Of a DNA stretch of 64,000 nt, positions 1 through 9,211 are shown one piece after another. Origin of the DNA: Dyella telluris (GTDB taxonomy: Bacteria; Pseudomonadota; Gammaproteobacteria; Xanthomonadales; Rhodanobacteraceae). Every line of letters begins with the position of its first letter. Positions within the stretch are counted from its first letter, which is position 1. The notes beneath the pieces are model-generated. The model was not told where the DNA came from, did no database searches, and saw nothing but the letters and a program-made list of their open reading frames with translations. The DNA is taken from positions 4,836,001 to 4,900,000 of the forward strand of contig NZ_CP060412.1 of NCBI RefSeq assembly GCF_014297575.1, in the 5' to 3' direction. Position numbers and translations under genes: made by a program.

Positions 1-514
1 CGCCGACCGCTACGGCTATCCGCGTTACGTGGCCAACCAGACCTACTACTCGCTGATCGGTCGCGACTATGAGTGGGAACTGATGCCGCTGGGCATCGAC
101 CAGGGCGTGGGCGCCGTGGTGTGGAGCCCGCTCGGCTGGGGCCGACTCACCGGCAAGATCCGTCGCGGCCAACCCCTGCCCGCCACCAGCCGCCTGCACA
201 AGACCGGCGACATGGGCCCGCAGGTCAACGACGACTATCTCTATCGCGTGGTGGATGCACTGGACGACATCGCCGCGGAGACAGGCAAGACGGTGCCGCA
301 GGTGGCGCTGAACTGGCTGCTGCAGCGTCCGACGGTGTCGACCGTAGTGATCGGCGCACGCAACGAGGAACAGCTGACGCAGAACCTCGGTGCCGTCGGC
401 TGGGATCTCACCAAGGAACAGGTCGCCAGGCTCGATGCGGCCAGCGCGGTCACGCCAGCCTATCCGTACTGGCACCAGCAGGGTTTCCAGGAACGCAACC
501 CGTCGCCGGTGTAA
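1..514 (+). CDS. Aldo/keto reductase, C-terminal part (5' truncated by window)
   Basis: This is the C-terminal part, about 170 residues, of an NADPH-dependent aldo/keto reductase, a soluble (beta/alpha)8-barrel oxidoreductase acting on aldehydes and ketones. The reading frame is already open at base 2, so the true start lies before the window. What can be seen is the late-barrel stretch VVWSPLGWGRLTGK followed by VALNWLLQRP and the cofactor-binding strand VVIGARNEEQL, all typical of the AKR family, and then a normal C-terminus. The catalytic Asp-Tyr-Lys-His part is not in view. It converges on pgm, and a strong hairpin lies between the two genes. The substrate cannot be told from this part. 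Confidence 0.9.
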   Translation, partial: ADRYGYPRYVANQTYYSLIGRDYEWELMPLGIDQGVGAVVWSPLGWGRLTGKIRRGQPLPATSRLHKTGDMGPQVNDDYLYRVVDALDDIAAETGKTVPQVALNWLLQRPTVSTVVIGARNEEQLTQNLGAVGWDLTKEQVARLDAASAVTPAYPYWHQQGFQERNPSPV

Positions 515-520
515 CCGCAC

Positions 521-556
521 AAAAAAAGGGCGCCACCTCGGGCGCCCTTTTTCTTT
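521..556. terminator. Bidirectional rho-independent terminator
   Basis: A GGGCGCC / GGGCGCCC hairpin with loop ACCTC has an A-run on its left and TTTTTCTTTT on its right. It sits between two convergent genes, the aldo/keto reductase and pgm, and can serve both. Confidence 0.85.
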
Positions 557-571
557 TGCAGCTAGCGGCGA

Positions 572-2224
572 TCAGCCAGCGTTGAGCGCCTGATCCACCA
601 TCGCCTGCGCTTCTTCCAGCAATTGCTGAAGATGCGCCTCGTCCTTGAAGCTCTCGGCGTAGATCTTGTAGATGTCCTCGGTGCCCGACGGCCGCGCGGC
701 AAACCAGCCATTGGCCGACGCCACCTTGATGCCTCCGATGGGCGCGCCATTGCCCGGTGCGCGATCCAGCACGGCCTCGATCTTCTCGCCGGCCAGCTGC
801 GTGCTCTTCACCTGGTCCGGCGACAGCTTGGACAGCTTCGCTTTCTGCTCGGTGTTCGCCGGCGCATCGACGCGCTCGGACAGCGGTCGGCCCAGCTCGC
901 TGGTCATCTGGCGATACAGCTCGCCCGGATCCTTGTCCATGCGCGCGGTGATTTCGGCGGACATCAGCGCGGAGGCGATACCGTCCTTGTCGGTGCTCCA
1001 CACGCCACCATCGCGACGCAGGAACGAGGCGCCTGCGCTCTCCTCGCCACCGAAACCCAGCGAGCCGTCGAACAGGCCATCAACAAACCACTTGAAGCCC
1101 ACCGGCACTTCATAGAGCCGACGCCCCAGTCGCTTGGCGACGCGATCGAGCAGCGCCGTGCTCACCAGCGTCTTGCCGACGCCGGCATCGCTGCGCCACT
1201 GCGGGCGATGACGGAACAGGTAATCCACCAGCACCGACAGGTAGTGGTTGGGCAGCAACAGGCCCGTGCTGCGCGTGACGATGCCATGGCGGTCATGGTC
1301 GGTATCGCAGGCGAAGGCAACGTCGTAGCTGTCCTTCAGGCCAATCAGGCGTTGCATGGCGTACGAGGACGAAGGATCCATGCGGATCTTGCCGTCCCAG
1401 TCCACGCTCATGAAACGGAACGTGTGATCCACCTCGTCGCTCACCACGGTGAGGTCAATGCCATAGCGGTCGGCAATCGGCGCCCAGTAGTGCACGCCCG
1501 AGCCACCGAGCGGATCGACACCCAGATGCACGCCACTGGCGCGCACGGCATCGAAGTCGATCACGTTGGCGAGATCGGATACATACGCATCCAGAAAATC
1601 GTGCTCATGCGTGGTCGACGCACGCAGCGCCTCGGCGAGCGGCACGCGGCGCACCTCGCGCAGGCCGCCTTCGATCAGGGCATTCGCGCGCTTCTGCACC
1701 CAGCCGGTGATGTCGGTATCCGCCGGGCCGCCGTTGGGCGGGTTGTACTTGAAGCCACCGCCATCGGGCGGATTGTGCGAGGGCGTCACCACGATGCCGT
1801 CGGCCAGCCCCGTCGCGCGACCACGGTTGTAAGTGAGGATGGCGTGCGAGATGGCGGGCGTGGGCGTGTACTCGCCGCCCTTGGACACCATGGTTTCCAC
1901 GCCGTTGGCGGCGAGCACTTCCAGCGCACTTTCCAGTGCGGGCTGTGACAGCGCATGGGTGTCGATGCCAATGAACAACGGACCGTCAATGCCCTTGCTG
2001 GCGCGGTACTCGCAAATGGCCTGGGTGATGGCCAACACGTGCCACTCGTTGAAGCTGCGCTCCAGCGAACCGCCACGGTGTCCCGACGTGCCGAACGCCA
2101 CGCGCTGCGCGGGTACGCCCACATCCGGGCGCAGGTCGACATACGCGTCGCGCAGCCTCGCCACGTCCACCAGCTGGGCCTCGGGAGCCAGCTTGCCGGC
2201 CAGCGGGCTGAGACGGGCGCTCAT
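572..2224 (-). CDS. pgm: Phosphoglucomutase (alpha-D-glucose phosphate-specific)
   Basis: This enzyme interconverts glucose-1-phosphate and glucose-6-phosphate in the cytoplasm, linking glycolysis to glycogen and envelope sugar synthesis. The frame is 550 residues, close to the usual 546-550 of bacterial Pgm. The sequence shows [10 protein letters not shown] near residue 45, the phosphoserine loop [20 protein letters not shown] near 145-165, the metal-binding DTDHDRHG near 305, the sugar-binding GGEESAG near 400 and the phosphate-binding [13 protein letters not shown] near the C-terminus. The frame is open further upstream, but [12 protein letters not shown] is the likely start: it fits the family N-terminus and GAGGTGGG lies just before it. 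It stands alone and shares a terminator with the gene on its 3' side. Confidence 0.96.
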   Translation of the reverse strand: MSARLSPLAGKLAPEAQLVDVARLRDAYVDLRPDVGVPAQRVAFGTSGHRGGSLERSFNEWHVLAITQAICEYRASKGIDGPLFIGIDTHALSQPALESALEVLAANGVETMVSKGGEYTPTPAISHAILTYNRGRATGLADGIVVTPSHNPPDGGGFKYNPPNGGPADTDITGWVQKRANALIEGGLREVRRVPLAEALRASTTHEHDFLDAYVSDLANVIDFDAVRASGVHLGVDPLGGSGVHYWAPIADRYGIDLTVVSDEVDHTFRFMSVDWDGKIRMDPSSSYAMQRLIGLKDSYDVAFACDTDHDRHGIVTRSTGLLLPNHYLSVLVDYLFRHRPQWRSDAGVGKTLVSTALLDRVAKRLGRRLYEVPVGFKWFVDGLFDGSLGFGGEESAGASFLRRDGGVWSTDKDGIASALMSAEITARMDKDPGELYRQMTSELGRPLSERVDAPANTEQKAKLSKLSPDQVKSTQLAGEKIEAVLDRAPGNGAPIGGIKVASANGWFAARPSGTEDIYKIYAESFKDEAHLQQLLEEAQAMVDQALNAG

Positions 2225-2415
2225 CGACCCACCTCGCGGCAGGTGGGGACAGCGGGCTTGCGCGAGCGGTAGCTGGGGGTCATGCGACGGCACATCCTGA
2301 GTCGACGAAAGACAAATATTGACCCTCGCCGCGCGTGCGCGTGTCAATACCGCCACCGCCACGGCGCGCCGCCATCGTTCATATGAAGCATTGCTACCAG
2401 CGGGCCAGCACGGAC

Positions 2416-2679
2416 TCAGCGCAACTGACTGTCCTTGCTGCCGCGACGGTTGTAGCCACTGAAGGCGGCTTCTTCGTCCAGCGTGGTCTGGCAACTCACG
2501 CAAAGGCGCACGCCGGGCACGGCCTGGCGTCGCGCCTCCGGAATCGGAGCGTCGCACTCCTCACAATGGCTCAGCCCCGGCCCCTTCTGCAGCCGGCTGC
2601 GGGCGCGCTTCACCGCGTCGTCCACGGTCGCGTCGATCTGGTCCTGTACGGCGCCGTCGCCGGCCCAACCCGTTGCCAT
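2416..2679 (-). CDS. DksA/TraR-family C4 zinc-finger protein (YbiI-like)
   Basis: This is an 87-residue protein of the short DksA/TraR group. The C-terminal half carries a C4 zinc finger, CEEC followed about 18 residues later by CVSC, inside the diagnostic context [17 protein letters not shown]. It lacks the long coiled coil of true DksA, so direct action in the RNA polymerase secondary channel is uncertain. The size matches E. coli YbiI. The start is fixed by AGGAGG nine bases before the ATG; the upstream in-frame extension has no family likeness. It follows the GNAT gene by 106 bp on the same strand but is probably a separate unit. Confidence 0.88.
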   Translation of the reverse strand: MATGWAGDGAVQDQIDATVDDAVKRARSRLQKGPGLSHCEECDAPIPEARRQAVPGVRLCVSCQTTLDEEAAFSGYNRRGSKDSQLR

Positions 2680-2785
2680 GACTGCCACCTCCTGAAACCC
2701 ATGCGTGGCCCGGATCACCGGACCAAGCCATAAATGTAGGGCCTCAAAGGATTTTTTCCAGCCCGTGGCAGCACGGGTGGCAGTA

Positions 2786-3205
2786 TCAGAAGCGCTTGAG
2801 AAGGAAGTAACGCGCACCACCCACGGGGTGATCCGGGATTTCGCCGAAAGCGGTATAGCCCAGCTTCTCGTAGAAACCCCGGGCCTGGAAGGCAAATGTA
2901 TCGAGCCAGGCACCCACGCAACCCCGCTCCCGGGCCATGGCTTCCGCGCGATGCATGAGCGCGGTACCAACGTCCTGCCCGCGCATGGACTCCGGCACGG
3001 CCAGCAGATCCACATGCAGCCAATCGAGCGCCGTTTCGCCCCACAGGCCGCCGACGACCTGGTCATGCTCGTCGTGCAGCGCAATCACCAGCGGCTGGAC
3101 GTCGAGCGTTGGTACCTTGCTGAGGTTGTAGGCGATCAACGGGGCGGCAATGGCCTTGCGATCGGCGGCACCGGGCTCGTCGACCGGCTGCAACCGGTAA
3201 GTCAT
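2786..3205 (-). CDS. GNAT-family N-acetyltransferase
   Basis: This 139-residue cytoplasmic acetyltransferase of the GCN5-related fold transfers acetyl from acetyl-CoA to an unknown amine. Motif A is visible as LLAVPESMRGQDVGTALMHR (residues about 68-87), where the Q/R-x-x-G-x-A pyrophosphate loop reads RGQDVGTA, followed by the conserved FYEKLGYTAFG. Its ATG overlaps the stop of the upstream efflux gene in an ATGA arrangement, which indicates translational coupling and one transcript. The substrate cannot be inferred, although coupling to an efflux protein makes a small-molecule detoxification role possible. Confidence 0.9.
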   Translation of the reverse strand: MTYRLQPVDEPGAADRKAIAAPLIAYNLSKVPTLDVQPLVIALHDEHDQVVGGLWGETALDWLHVDLLAVPESMRGQDVGTALMHRAEAMARERGCVGAWLDTFAFQARGFYEKLGYTAFGEIPDHPVGGARYFLLKRF

Positions 3206-4704
3206 GGACGCGCGGCGTCCGCATGGCCCGATGCCTGCGGCGCCGCTGCGGCTGCCTCATTCATCTGGGCAACGTCGTTGCTGCCGTCAAAGCCACCGCC
3301 CAGCGCCTCGATCAGGCGGATGGAAATGTCGTTCTGCTGGCTCTCCAGCAATGCCAGGCGCTGCTGCGCCGTGAGAAGCTGCTGGCGGCTGGTGAGCGGC
3401 GTGAGCGGGCCCTTCAGGCCACCCTGATACGCCTTGAGCGCGTCGTCCCAGCTCTTCTGCGCATCGTCCATCGAGCGCTTCTCCAGCACGATCTGCTGGC
3501 GCACCGAGGCCAGCGCAGACACCTGGTCGGAAACCTCGTTCAGCGAGCTGATCAGCAGGCCGTTGTATCGCGCCACCATCGCGTCGTACTCGGCGTCCGC
3601 CACAGCGAGGTGCGCGCGACGACGGCCACCATCGAACAACGGCAGGCTCAGCGCCGGGCCAAACGCGTACTGGCGCGCCTGCATGGACAACACATTGGTG
3701 CTGGCGCCCACCGCGATCAGTCCCGCCATGGCCGACACGCTGATATTGGGCAGGAAATCCTTCTTGGCAGCCTTCACGTCCTTGTTGGCAGCCTCGATCT
3801 CCCAGCGCGCCGCCACCAGGTCGGCACGACGACCCAGCAGATCCACCGGCAGCTTGTCGGGAAGCACCGCCGGGCCCAGGTCGGTCAGGTGCGGACGCTC
3901 GATGGCAAGGCCGCGATCCGGCCCCTGCCCCAGCAGCACCGACAGGCTGCTGCGCGCAGCGTCGATGGCGCGATCGGCGGCCACCTTCTGCTGTTCCGCA
4001 CCGGCCACCTGCGAATCGGCGAAATGTTCCTGCTGCGGCGTGCCAAGGCCGCCCTTGACCAGCTTGCGCGTGACGTCGAGCGTGCGGTTGGCGCGCTCGA
4101 ACTCGGCGTCAGCCACGTCCTTGGCCGCGAAGGCATAGCTGAGCTGCACATAGGCACGTGCCACGTTCACCGACAGCTCGATGCGCGCAGCATGGGCCTC
4201 GATCTCCGCTGCACGGCTGCGACCCAGTGCGCCCTCCCACGCAGCGCGCTTGCCGCCCCACAAATCGAGATCCCACGAGAAATCCGCGGTAAGCGACTTG
4301 CTCCAGGCGAACTTGCCCAGCACGTACTCGGGGTAGATCGGGTTCTTCTTGGAAAGATAGGCGCCGGTCATGGCCGCATCGAAGTTCGCCTGCGGCTTGC
4401 GCGCGGAATTGACGCCGTCCGCAATGGCCTGCGCCTGGCGCGCACGCGCCTGCGCCTGGTCAAGGCTGGGGTTGTTCTTCAGCGCCTCGTCGATCAAAGC
4501 GGTCAGCTGCGGATCGCCGTAGCTCACCCACCAGTCCTGCGCAGGCCACGCCGTGGGGCTGAGCTGCACATCGGCAAGGCTGCGCTCGGACTTCAGGCTG
4601 CCGGGATCGGTCAGGGTGCCGGTGGTGTGCAAGCCACGACTGGTGGCGCAGCCGGCAAGAACAAGACTGAATGCAATGGCGGCGGGAAGAGCAAAGGAAC
4701 GCAT
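3202..4704 (-). CDS. RND efflux outer-membrane lipoprotein, NodT/OprM family
   Basis: This is a TolC-like outer-membrane exit duct of about 500 residues. The N-terminus is a lipoprotein signal, MRSFALPAAIAFSLVLAGCA, with lipobox LAGC, so the mature protein is acylated at Cys18. The QDWWVSYGDPQLTALIDEAL region and the paired helical repeats (NPSLDQAQARARQAQA and the later LLTAQQRLALLESQ) mark the OEP family. The start is taken at the ATG that opens the signal peptide; the frame is open upstream but those residues are not signal-like. No pump or adaptor gene is adjacent, so it must pair with one encoded elsewhere. Its stop overlaps the GNAT start. Confidence 0.92.
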   Translation of the reverse strand: MRSFALPAAIAFSLVLAGCATSRGLHTTGTLTDPGSLKSERSLADVQLSPTAWPAQDWWVSYGDPQLTALIDEALKNNPSLDQAQARARQAQAIADGVNSARKPQANFDAAMTGAYLSKKNPIYPEYVLGKFAWSKSLTADFSWDLDLWGGKRAAWEGALGRSRAAEIEAHAARIELSVNVARAYVQLSYAFAAKDVADAEFERANRTLDVTRKLVKGGLGTPQQEHFADSQVAGAEQQKVAADRAIDAARSSLSVLLGQGPDRGLAIERPHLTDLGPAVLPDKLPVDLLGRRADLVAARWEIEAANKDVKAAKKDFLPNISVSAMAGLIAVGASTNVLSMQARQYAFGPALSLPLFDGGRRRAHLAVADAEYDAMVARYNGLLISSLNEVSDQVSALASVRQQIVLEKRSMDDAQKSWDDALKAYQGGLKGPLTPLTSRQQLLTAQQRLALLESQQNDISIRLIEALGGGFDGSNDVAQMNEAAAAAPQASGHADAARP

Positions 4705-5018
4705 GACGGATATCCGGAGAGAAGACACGAGGCATACACCATCGCTACGCGACCCATCGATCCGACGATGAGCCGGCACGAAAATCATGCGACAAGCGGC
4801 GGCGCGCACCTATATGCCGATTATATCGCCGCGTCTCAAGGGCGCGCAGCGCATGCGGGGCCAAAAAACGTGCCATCCGGCTTCTACTTTTGTCCAATTG
4901 CCAGACCTGCCATCGACGCCGCGCGCACTTGGCACAGGTGCCCGCGGCACTTACCCTCGACGGTTATCCGCGCCATCGCAGCGCGCGTCATCGCCTCACA
5001 CGCAAGGAGCCCGGACAC
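4705..5018. other. Divergent intergenic region (nodT-like / osmC)
   Basis: This 314-bp stretch lies between two divergent genes and must hold both promoters. It contains a modest AT-rich patch (CTATATGCCGATTATATC, about 4811-4828). I see no coding frame with a plausible start and no obvious RNA gene. Confidence 0.5.
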
Positions 5019-5432
5019 ATGTCCAAAGTATCTTCCGCCAGCATCGTCTCGACGGACGGCAACTATCTTCATCACATCGAAGCGGGCCACTACAAGCTCG
5101 ACACCGACGAACCGGTGAAGCTGGGTGGCAAGGGTGCGGGCCCGGCGCCGTTCGACTACTACCTCGCCTCGCTCGCCGCATGTACCGCCATCACCCTGCG
5201 CATGTATGCCGAGCGCAAAGGCTGGGATCTCGGCGAGTTTCGTGCGGAACTGCAGCTTGATCGTGACGATGACGGACGCCTGCATGTGATGCGCACGCTG
5301 CATGCCACGGGCCCGCTCACCGACGAACAATGGAACCGTTTGCTGGAGATCGTAGCCAACACGCCGGTGACCAAGGCCATGCGTGAAGGCGTGGAAATCA
5401 GCAGTCGGCGCGGTGATACAGCGACTACCTGA
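5019..5432 (+). CDS. OsmC-family peroxiredoxin-like protein
   Basis: This 137-residue protein belongs to the OsmC/Ohr fold, whose members reduce organic hydroperoxides as head-to-tail dimers using two cysteines. The family core is visible as GPAPFDYYLASLAACTAITL (residues about 44-63), with a single Cys at the conserved first position. The second catalytic Cys expected about 60 residues later is not present in the C-terminal half, where the strand reads LEIVANTPVTKAMREGV, so this is an OsmC-like protein of the YhfA type rather than a classical peroxidase. The ATG is preceded by AAGGAG at good spacing. Confidence 0.88.
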   Translation: MSKVSSASIVSTDGNYLHHIEAGHYKLDTDEPVKLGGKGAGPAPFDYYLASLAACTAITLRMYAERKGWDLGEFRAELQLDRDDDGRLHVMRTLHATGPLTDEQWNRLLEIVANTPVTKAMREGVEISSRRGDTATT

Positions 5433-5736
5433 AGCGCCAGACTGCCCACCAGCGCACGGCACGCGTCGCAAGTATTTGCTTCAGTACGCAATGCGACGCC
5501 TTTCACCGGAACGTCACCGGTTTTTATGCGAGAGTCGCCGCGGTGTAAGCAAGGCCGCGCCTGTTTTCAGGCTTGACGGGGGCGCAGTCCAATCGTTGGT
5601 CCGAGGTGCAAGAACGCCCGGAGATGCACTGGCAGGTACGCCGATGCCCAATGGAATTCGGGGACGGCGACGCATGACGTCGCCCAGCCGCCCGCACAAC
5701 CTCGGGCCCACGTGAGCCCGGGGAGCCAAGACACAC
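5433..5736. other. Intergenic region upstream of the MASE1 gene
   Basis: These 304 bp hold the osmC 3' flank and the leader of the MASE1 gene. A short AT-rich part (TTTTTATGCGAGAG, near 5520) could belong to a promoter. I see no gene or clear hairpin. Confidence 0.4.
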
Positions 5737-7413
5737 ATGGGGAAGAACACAATGGGGGAAGTTTTCGCGCTGCGCGCCCTGGGCCGCCACGTTGCTGTTT
5801 GCGTGGGGTACGCCCTTTGCTACGCACTGCTGCGCGACATTTCCGTTTCGCACTGGAACCTGCCGGCTGGATTGCGCGTTGCCTGCCTGTTGCTGCTTCC
5901 GTATCGGTACTGGCCGGCGCTGCTCCTGGGTGAACTGATCCCCGTGAGCCATCACGCATGGTCCCATATGGACGATTTCGGCTGGCGCTGGTCCGCGCTG
6001 GCAGCGCTGCCGCCCATGCTGCCGGTCATGGCCGTGGTCGCCTGGGTGCGGCGTCACGCGCGCCTGCTGCAGGATCGACAGCAGGTCAACATGCCGATGT
6101 TGCTCGGCGTGATCTTTGCCGGTGCACTCGTTACCGCCTTCGACGATGTGATGGTGGTGACAGCGGCGACGCTGCCGACGGGCATGGCCGCGCCGCTGCT
6201 CGACGCACAGGTGGCCTTCGGCTACTTCCTGGGCAATTACCTGGGCGCACTGGCGATCGCACCGTCGGCCATCGCCATCTACATGTGGCAGACCGGCCGG
6301 GTGCCTGCCGCCCTGGAAGCCCCCTTGTGGCGCAGCCGGCTTGCCAAGGACATGCTGGTCGGCGTACTGACGCCCCTGCTGGTGTTGATGGTGCTGGTGT
6401 TCAGCAGCCAGGGCGATGGCATGCAGGTGTTTCGCATCGCCATGTTCCTGCCCGTGGTGTGGCTGACCCTGCGTCATGGCTGGCAGGGCGCCGCTTTGGG
6501 CGGCACGCTGGCGAGTATCGCCGTCACGCTGACCTCGTCGATGGTGCGCGATCCGGCGGTGATCCAGGCGCAGGCACTCATCGCCTTTGCCATCACCACA
6601 CTGCTGATGCTCGGCTCGCGCATCGCGCAACAGGCCCAAGTCAACCAGAATAACCATGTCGACGCCCTGCGCGGATTCCAGCTGGCCCAGCAAGGCCTGT
6701 ACCTGGAGGAGCTGCGGCTGCGGCAGGCCGCCGATGCGCTCGAACATCTTGGCCACAACATCCGTGACAACCACAACCGCCTGCTGGACCGTCTTCGACA
6801 TGTGCTGCCTTCGAACGAAGAGCGCTCTTATTCCAAACAGGTAGCACTGGCCCAGCACGAAATGCACCGCCTGGCCAATGCACTCTATCCGCGCGGATGG
6901 CGTGAGCGCGGCGTGCCCGCCACGTTGCGCGAAGGCCCCTTTGCGCAGGCCATCCACATGGCGGGCGCCACCTACGATTGCGAGCTTTCGGGCCGCGGCC
7001 TGAGCCAGCTCGCGCCCGACGTTCACATGGCGCTGTACCGCCTTGCCTGCGAAGTGCTGGTGCACGTACTTTCGCGCGGGCCCATGCAGCACATCCAGCT
7101 GCAGCTGCGCGGCGGCAACACCAAGGGGCGACGCTGGGTAGTGATGCGACTGATGGGCAGCCGCGCCACCACGCACACCCCGATGCACGACATCGGGCGT
7201 GGCGAGCCGGCGGACAGTGAAGCCTGGAAGCAGGCCATGACCCTGCTCGGCGCCAGTGGCCTGGGCATTTCGTCGATTCGCGATCGCACGCACATTTACG
7301 GCGGTGACGTGCATCTGCGCGAAGTCGAACAGACGGTCAGCGTCACCCTGTTGCTGCACGACTCGCTGCGCAGCTCGGTGCCTCACCGGGGCACGCCAGG
7401 CGCACCCCGGTGA
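5737..7413 (+). CDS. MASE1-domain membrane protein with degenerate histidine-kinase C-terminus
   Basis: This is a 558-residue inner-membrane protein. Residues about 15-300 form a MASE1-type sensory domain with roughly eight membrane segments (for example YWPALLLGELIP and FGYFLGNYLGALAIAP). A coiled linker follows, then a UhpB/NarX-like region. In the H-box position it reads LEHLGHNIRDNHNRLLDRL rather than the usual ARELHD context. The ATPase N-box has E but not the following N (LACEVLVHVL), and the G-box reads GLGISSIRDR. It therefore looks like a signalling protein derived from a histidine kinase whose catalytic centre has decayed. Two starts are possible: ATG 5737, and ATG 5752, which has GGGGAAG at better spacing. 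No response regulator is adjacent. Confidence 0.82.
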   Translation: MGKNTMGEVFALRALGRHVAVCVGYALCYALLRDISVSHWNLPAGLRVACLLLLPYRYWPALLLGELIPVSHHAWSHMDDFGWRWSALAALPPMLPVMAVVAWVRRHARLLQDRQQVNMPMLLGVIFAGALVTAFDDVMVVTAATLPTGMAAPLLDAQVAFGYFLGNYLGALAIAPSAIAIYMWQTGRVPAALEAPLWRSRLAKDMLVGVLTPLLVLMVLVFSSQGDGMQVFRIAMFLPVVWLTLRHGWQGAALGGTLASIAVTLTSSMVRDPAVIQAQALIAFAITTLLMLGSRIAQQAQVNQNNHVDALRGFQLAQQGLYLEELRLRQAADALEHLGHNIRDNHNRLLDRLRHVLPSNEERSYSKQVALAQHEMHRLANALYPRGWRERGVPATLREGPFAQAIHMAGATYDCELSGRGLSQLAPDVHMALYRLACEVLVHVLSRGPMQHIQLQLRGGNTKGRRWVVMRLMGSRATTHTPMHDIGRGEPADSEAWKQAMTLLGASGLGISSIRDRTHIYGGDVHLREVEQTVSVTLLLHDSLRSSVPHRGTPGAPR

Positions 7414-7428
7414 AGCCTCAGCGCATCA

Positions 7429-7896
7429 TCAATTGATGCGGGAACTGCATTCGATCGGATCGTGGCAATCGGTTGCCGCCACATAGACCCTCGCCACCCC
7501 CGTGGCCTGCGGTGCCACCAGCACCTTCACCGAGCTGTCCTGATAGACGATCTCGCCGGTGGTGCTGCCCGAGGCCGGCAGCGGTTCGTCCGGTGTCGCC
7601 ACACGCGTGGCGTCCGAACCCAGCGGCAGGGTCAGGAAGTGGCCGTTGGACGCAGCGACAGCACCGCGCACCTTGCCGTTCAGATCATTGACCTGCACGT
7701 AGCGCACGCCGTTGCGCTGGAACACGTAGACGTGCCAGTGCGGACTTGCGCTGACGTCGGTGGTGTTGGGCCATGACTGGCCAAGCCCCGTGGCCGGCAG
7801 TGCGCCATCCGCCATGGCATTCATCGACGTCAACGACGCCGCCAACAACCCTGTCGCCAGCCAGAAACCAAACCGACGGCTCGATGCATGGTGCAT
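7429..7896 (-). CDS. Secreted hypothetical protein
   Basis: This is a 155-residue protein that I do not recognise. The start is set by GGAGGG nine bases before ATG 7896, which opens a signal peptide (FWLATGLLAASLTSMNAMADG, cleavage probably after AMA). The mature part looks like a small beta-rich periplasmic domain with YVFQRNGVRYVQVND and SSVKVLVAPQATG, and it ends with two cysteines (DCHDPIEC) that could form a disulfide. It converges on the MASE1 gene with only 15 bp between the stops. Confidence 0.75.
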   Translation of the reverse strand: MHHASSRRFGFWLATGLLAASLTSMNAMADGALPATGLGQSWPNTTDVSASPHWHVYVFQRNGVRYVQVNDLNGKVRGAVAASNGHFLTLPLGSDATRVATPDEPLPASGSTTGEIVYQDSSVKVLVAPQATGVARVYVAATDCHDPIECSSRIN

Positions 7897-8200
7897 AGGT
7901 GTTCCCTCCATAGTCGATACCCATATCGAGATGCCTGGTGGCATCGCTCTAGTTCCATCAGCACTGGCTTGCGACGTTGCGCCGGAAGCCAGACGCCGGA
8001 CTCTGCCCTAGTCATCCGGTGCCGGTAAGTGCCCGCCATGCGCTCTACGGCACGCTTCAGACGAGATCCGCGACACATTTCACATGGCCATCACAAAACC
8101 GGCCAGGTAAAGGGGGCGAACTAAACCCTTCGGCGCCCTGGCGCATCGGACTCGCTGCATGCCGCGACCGCCCGTCGCGCCCGGATCCGTCGAGGCAAGA
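7897..8200. other. Divergent intergenic region
   Basis: These 304 bp separate the secreted hypothetical (leftward) from the metallo-hydrolase (rightward) and presumably hold both promoters. I see no gene in it. Confidence 0.4.
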
Positions 8201-9199
8201 ATGAAGTACGTCATGATCGTGCTGTGCTGTGCCGCCACCCTGCTGGGCATGCCTGCTTTCGCCCAGCCCTCGCCCGGCGACATGAATGTCCACTGGGATG
8301 CCGGTGCTGCCAATTGCCAGAAGAACCCGCCCCGCCCACTCCAGGTGCATCGCTACGACCAAGGCACCTACATCCTGCGCGAAAGTCTCTGCCAAACCTA
8401 CGAAGGGCCGTTCATCTATCTGCTCATCGGTGCCAACCGCGCCCTGCTTATCGACACCGGTGATGTAGCTGATGCCGACAAGATGCCGCTCGCTTCCACC
8501 GTGCTCGGCTTGTTGCCCGAGGTGAACGGCAAGCGGATTCCGCTGCTCATCGCCCACACGCATGGTCACCTGGATCACCGCGAAGGCGACGCGCAGTTCG
8601 CCAGCGCCCCCGACGTTGCCATCATCGGCACCGACCTGCCCCACGTCATCGACGGCTTCGGCTTTCGCGACTGGCCCAACGACGTGGCCCATGTCGACCT
8701 GGGCGGCCGCACGGTCGACGTCATCGCCACGCCTGGCCACTACCCTTCACACGTCTCGTTCTACGACGGCAACACCGGTCTGCTGTTCACCGGTGATTTT
8801 TTCCTTCCCGGCCGGCTGATCATCGACAACACCGAGGCTGATCGCGCCAGCGCCGCGCGCATCAACGACTACGTGCGCGATCGACCGGTAACCTACGTGC
8901 TGGGCGGCCATGTGGAACTGGACCGGCATGGACAGACCGAACCCACCGGCTCGAACTGGCACCCCGACGAAGCACCACTGCCACTGGGCAAGGCCGACCT
9001 GGCCCAACTCCCCCAGCTGCTCGCGTCGTTCAACGGGTTCTACACACAGACCGGCCGCTTCGTGATGTACAGCCAGACGCGCATGCTGCAGGTGATCGGG
9101 GTGATCGGCATTCTTCTCCTGATCGTCATCGTGCTCTCCCTACGCTGGTGGTTCAGACACCGGCGCCACGCACGGGCCGCCGCCCAGGGACTCCACTGA
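8201..9199 (+). CDS. Membrane-anchored metallo-beta-lactamase-fold hydrolase
   Basis: This 332-residue protein has a signal peptide (MKYVMIVLCCAATLLGMPAF, cut near AFA-QP), a metallo-beta-lactamase-fold domain, and a C-terminal membrane segment (VIGVIGILLLIVIVLSL) followed by a basic tail, so the enzyme should face the periplasm while anchored at its C-terminus. Zinc ligands are visible: AHTHGHLDH (HxHxDH), the later His in TPGHYPSH, Asp in LFTGDFF, and a final His in LGGHVEL. The family covers thiolesterases, lactonases and lactamases, and the substrate here is unknown. The start at 8201 is chosen for the signal peptide and GAGGCAAG. The quinone oxidoreductase follows 12 bp later, probably co-transcribed. 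Confidence 0.88.
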   Translation: MKYVMIVLCCAATLLGMPAFAQPSPGDMNVHWDAGAANCQKNPPRPLQVHRYDQGTYILRESLCQTYEGPFIYLLIGANRALLIDTGDVADADKMPLASTVLGLLPEVNGKRIPLLIAHTHGHLDHREGDAQFASAPDVAIIGTDLPHVIDGFGFRDWPNDVAHVDLGGRTVDVIATPGHYPSHVSFYDGNTGLLFTGDFFLPGRLIIDNTEADRASAARINDYVRDRPVTYVLGGHVELDRHGQTEPTGSNWHPDEAPLPLGKADLAQLPQLLASFNGFYTQTGRFVMYSQTRMLQVIGVIGILLLIVIVLSLRWWFRHRRHARAAAQGLH

Positions 9200-9211
9200 C
9201 CGGAGCGCATC

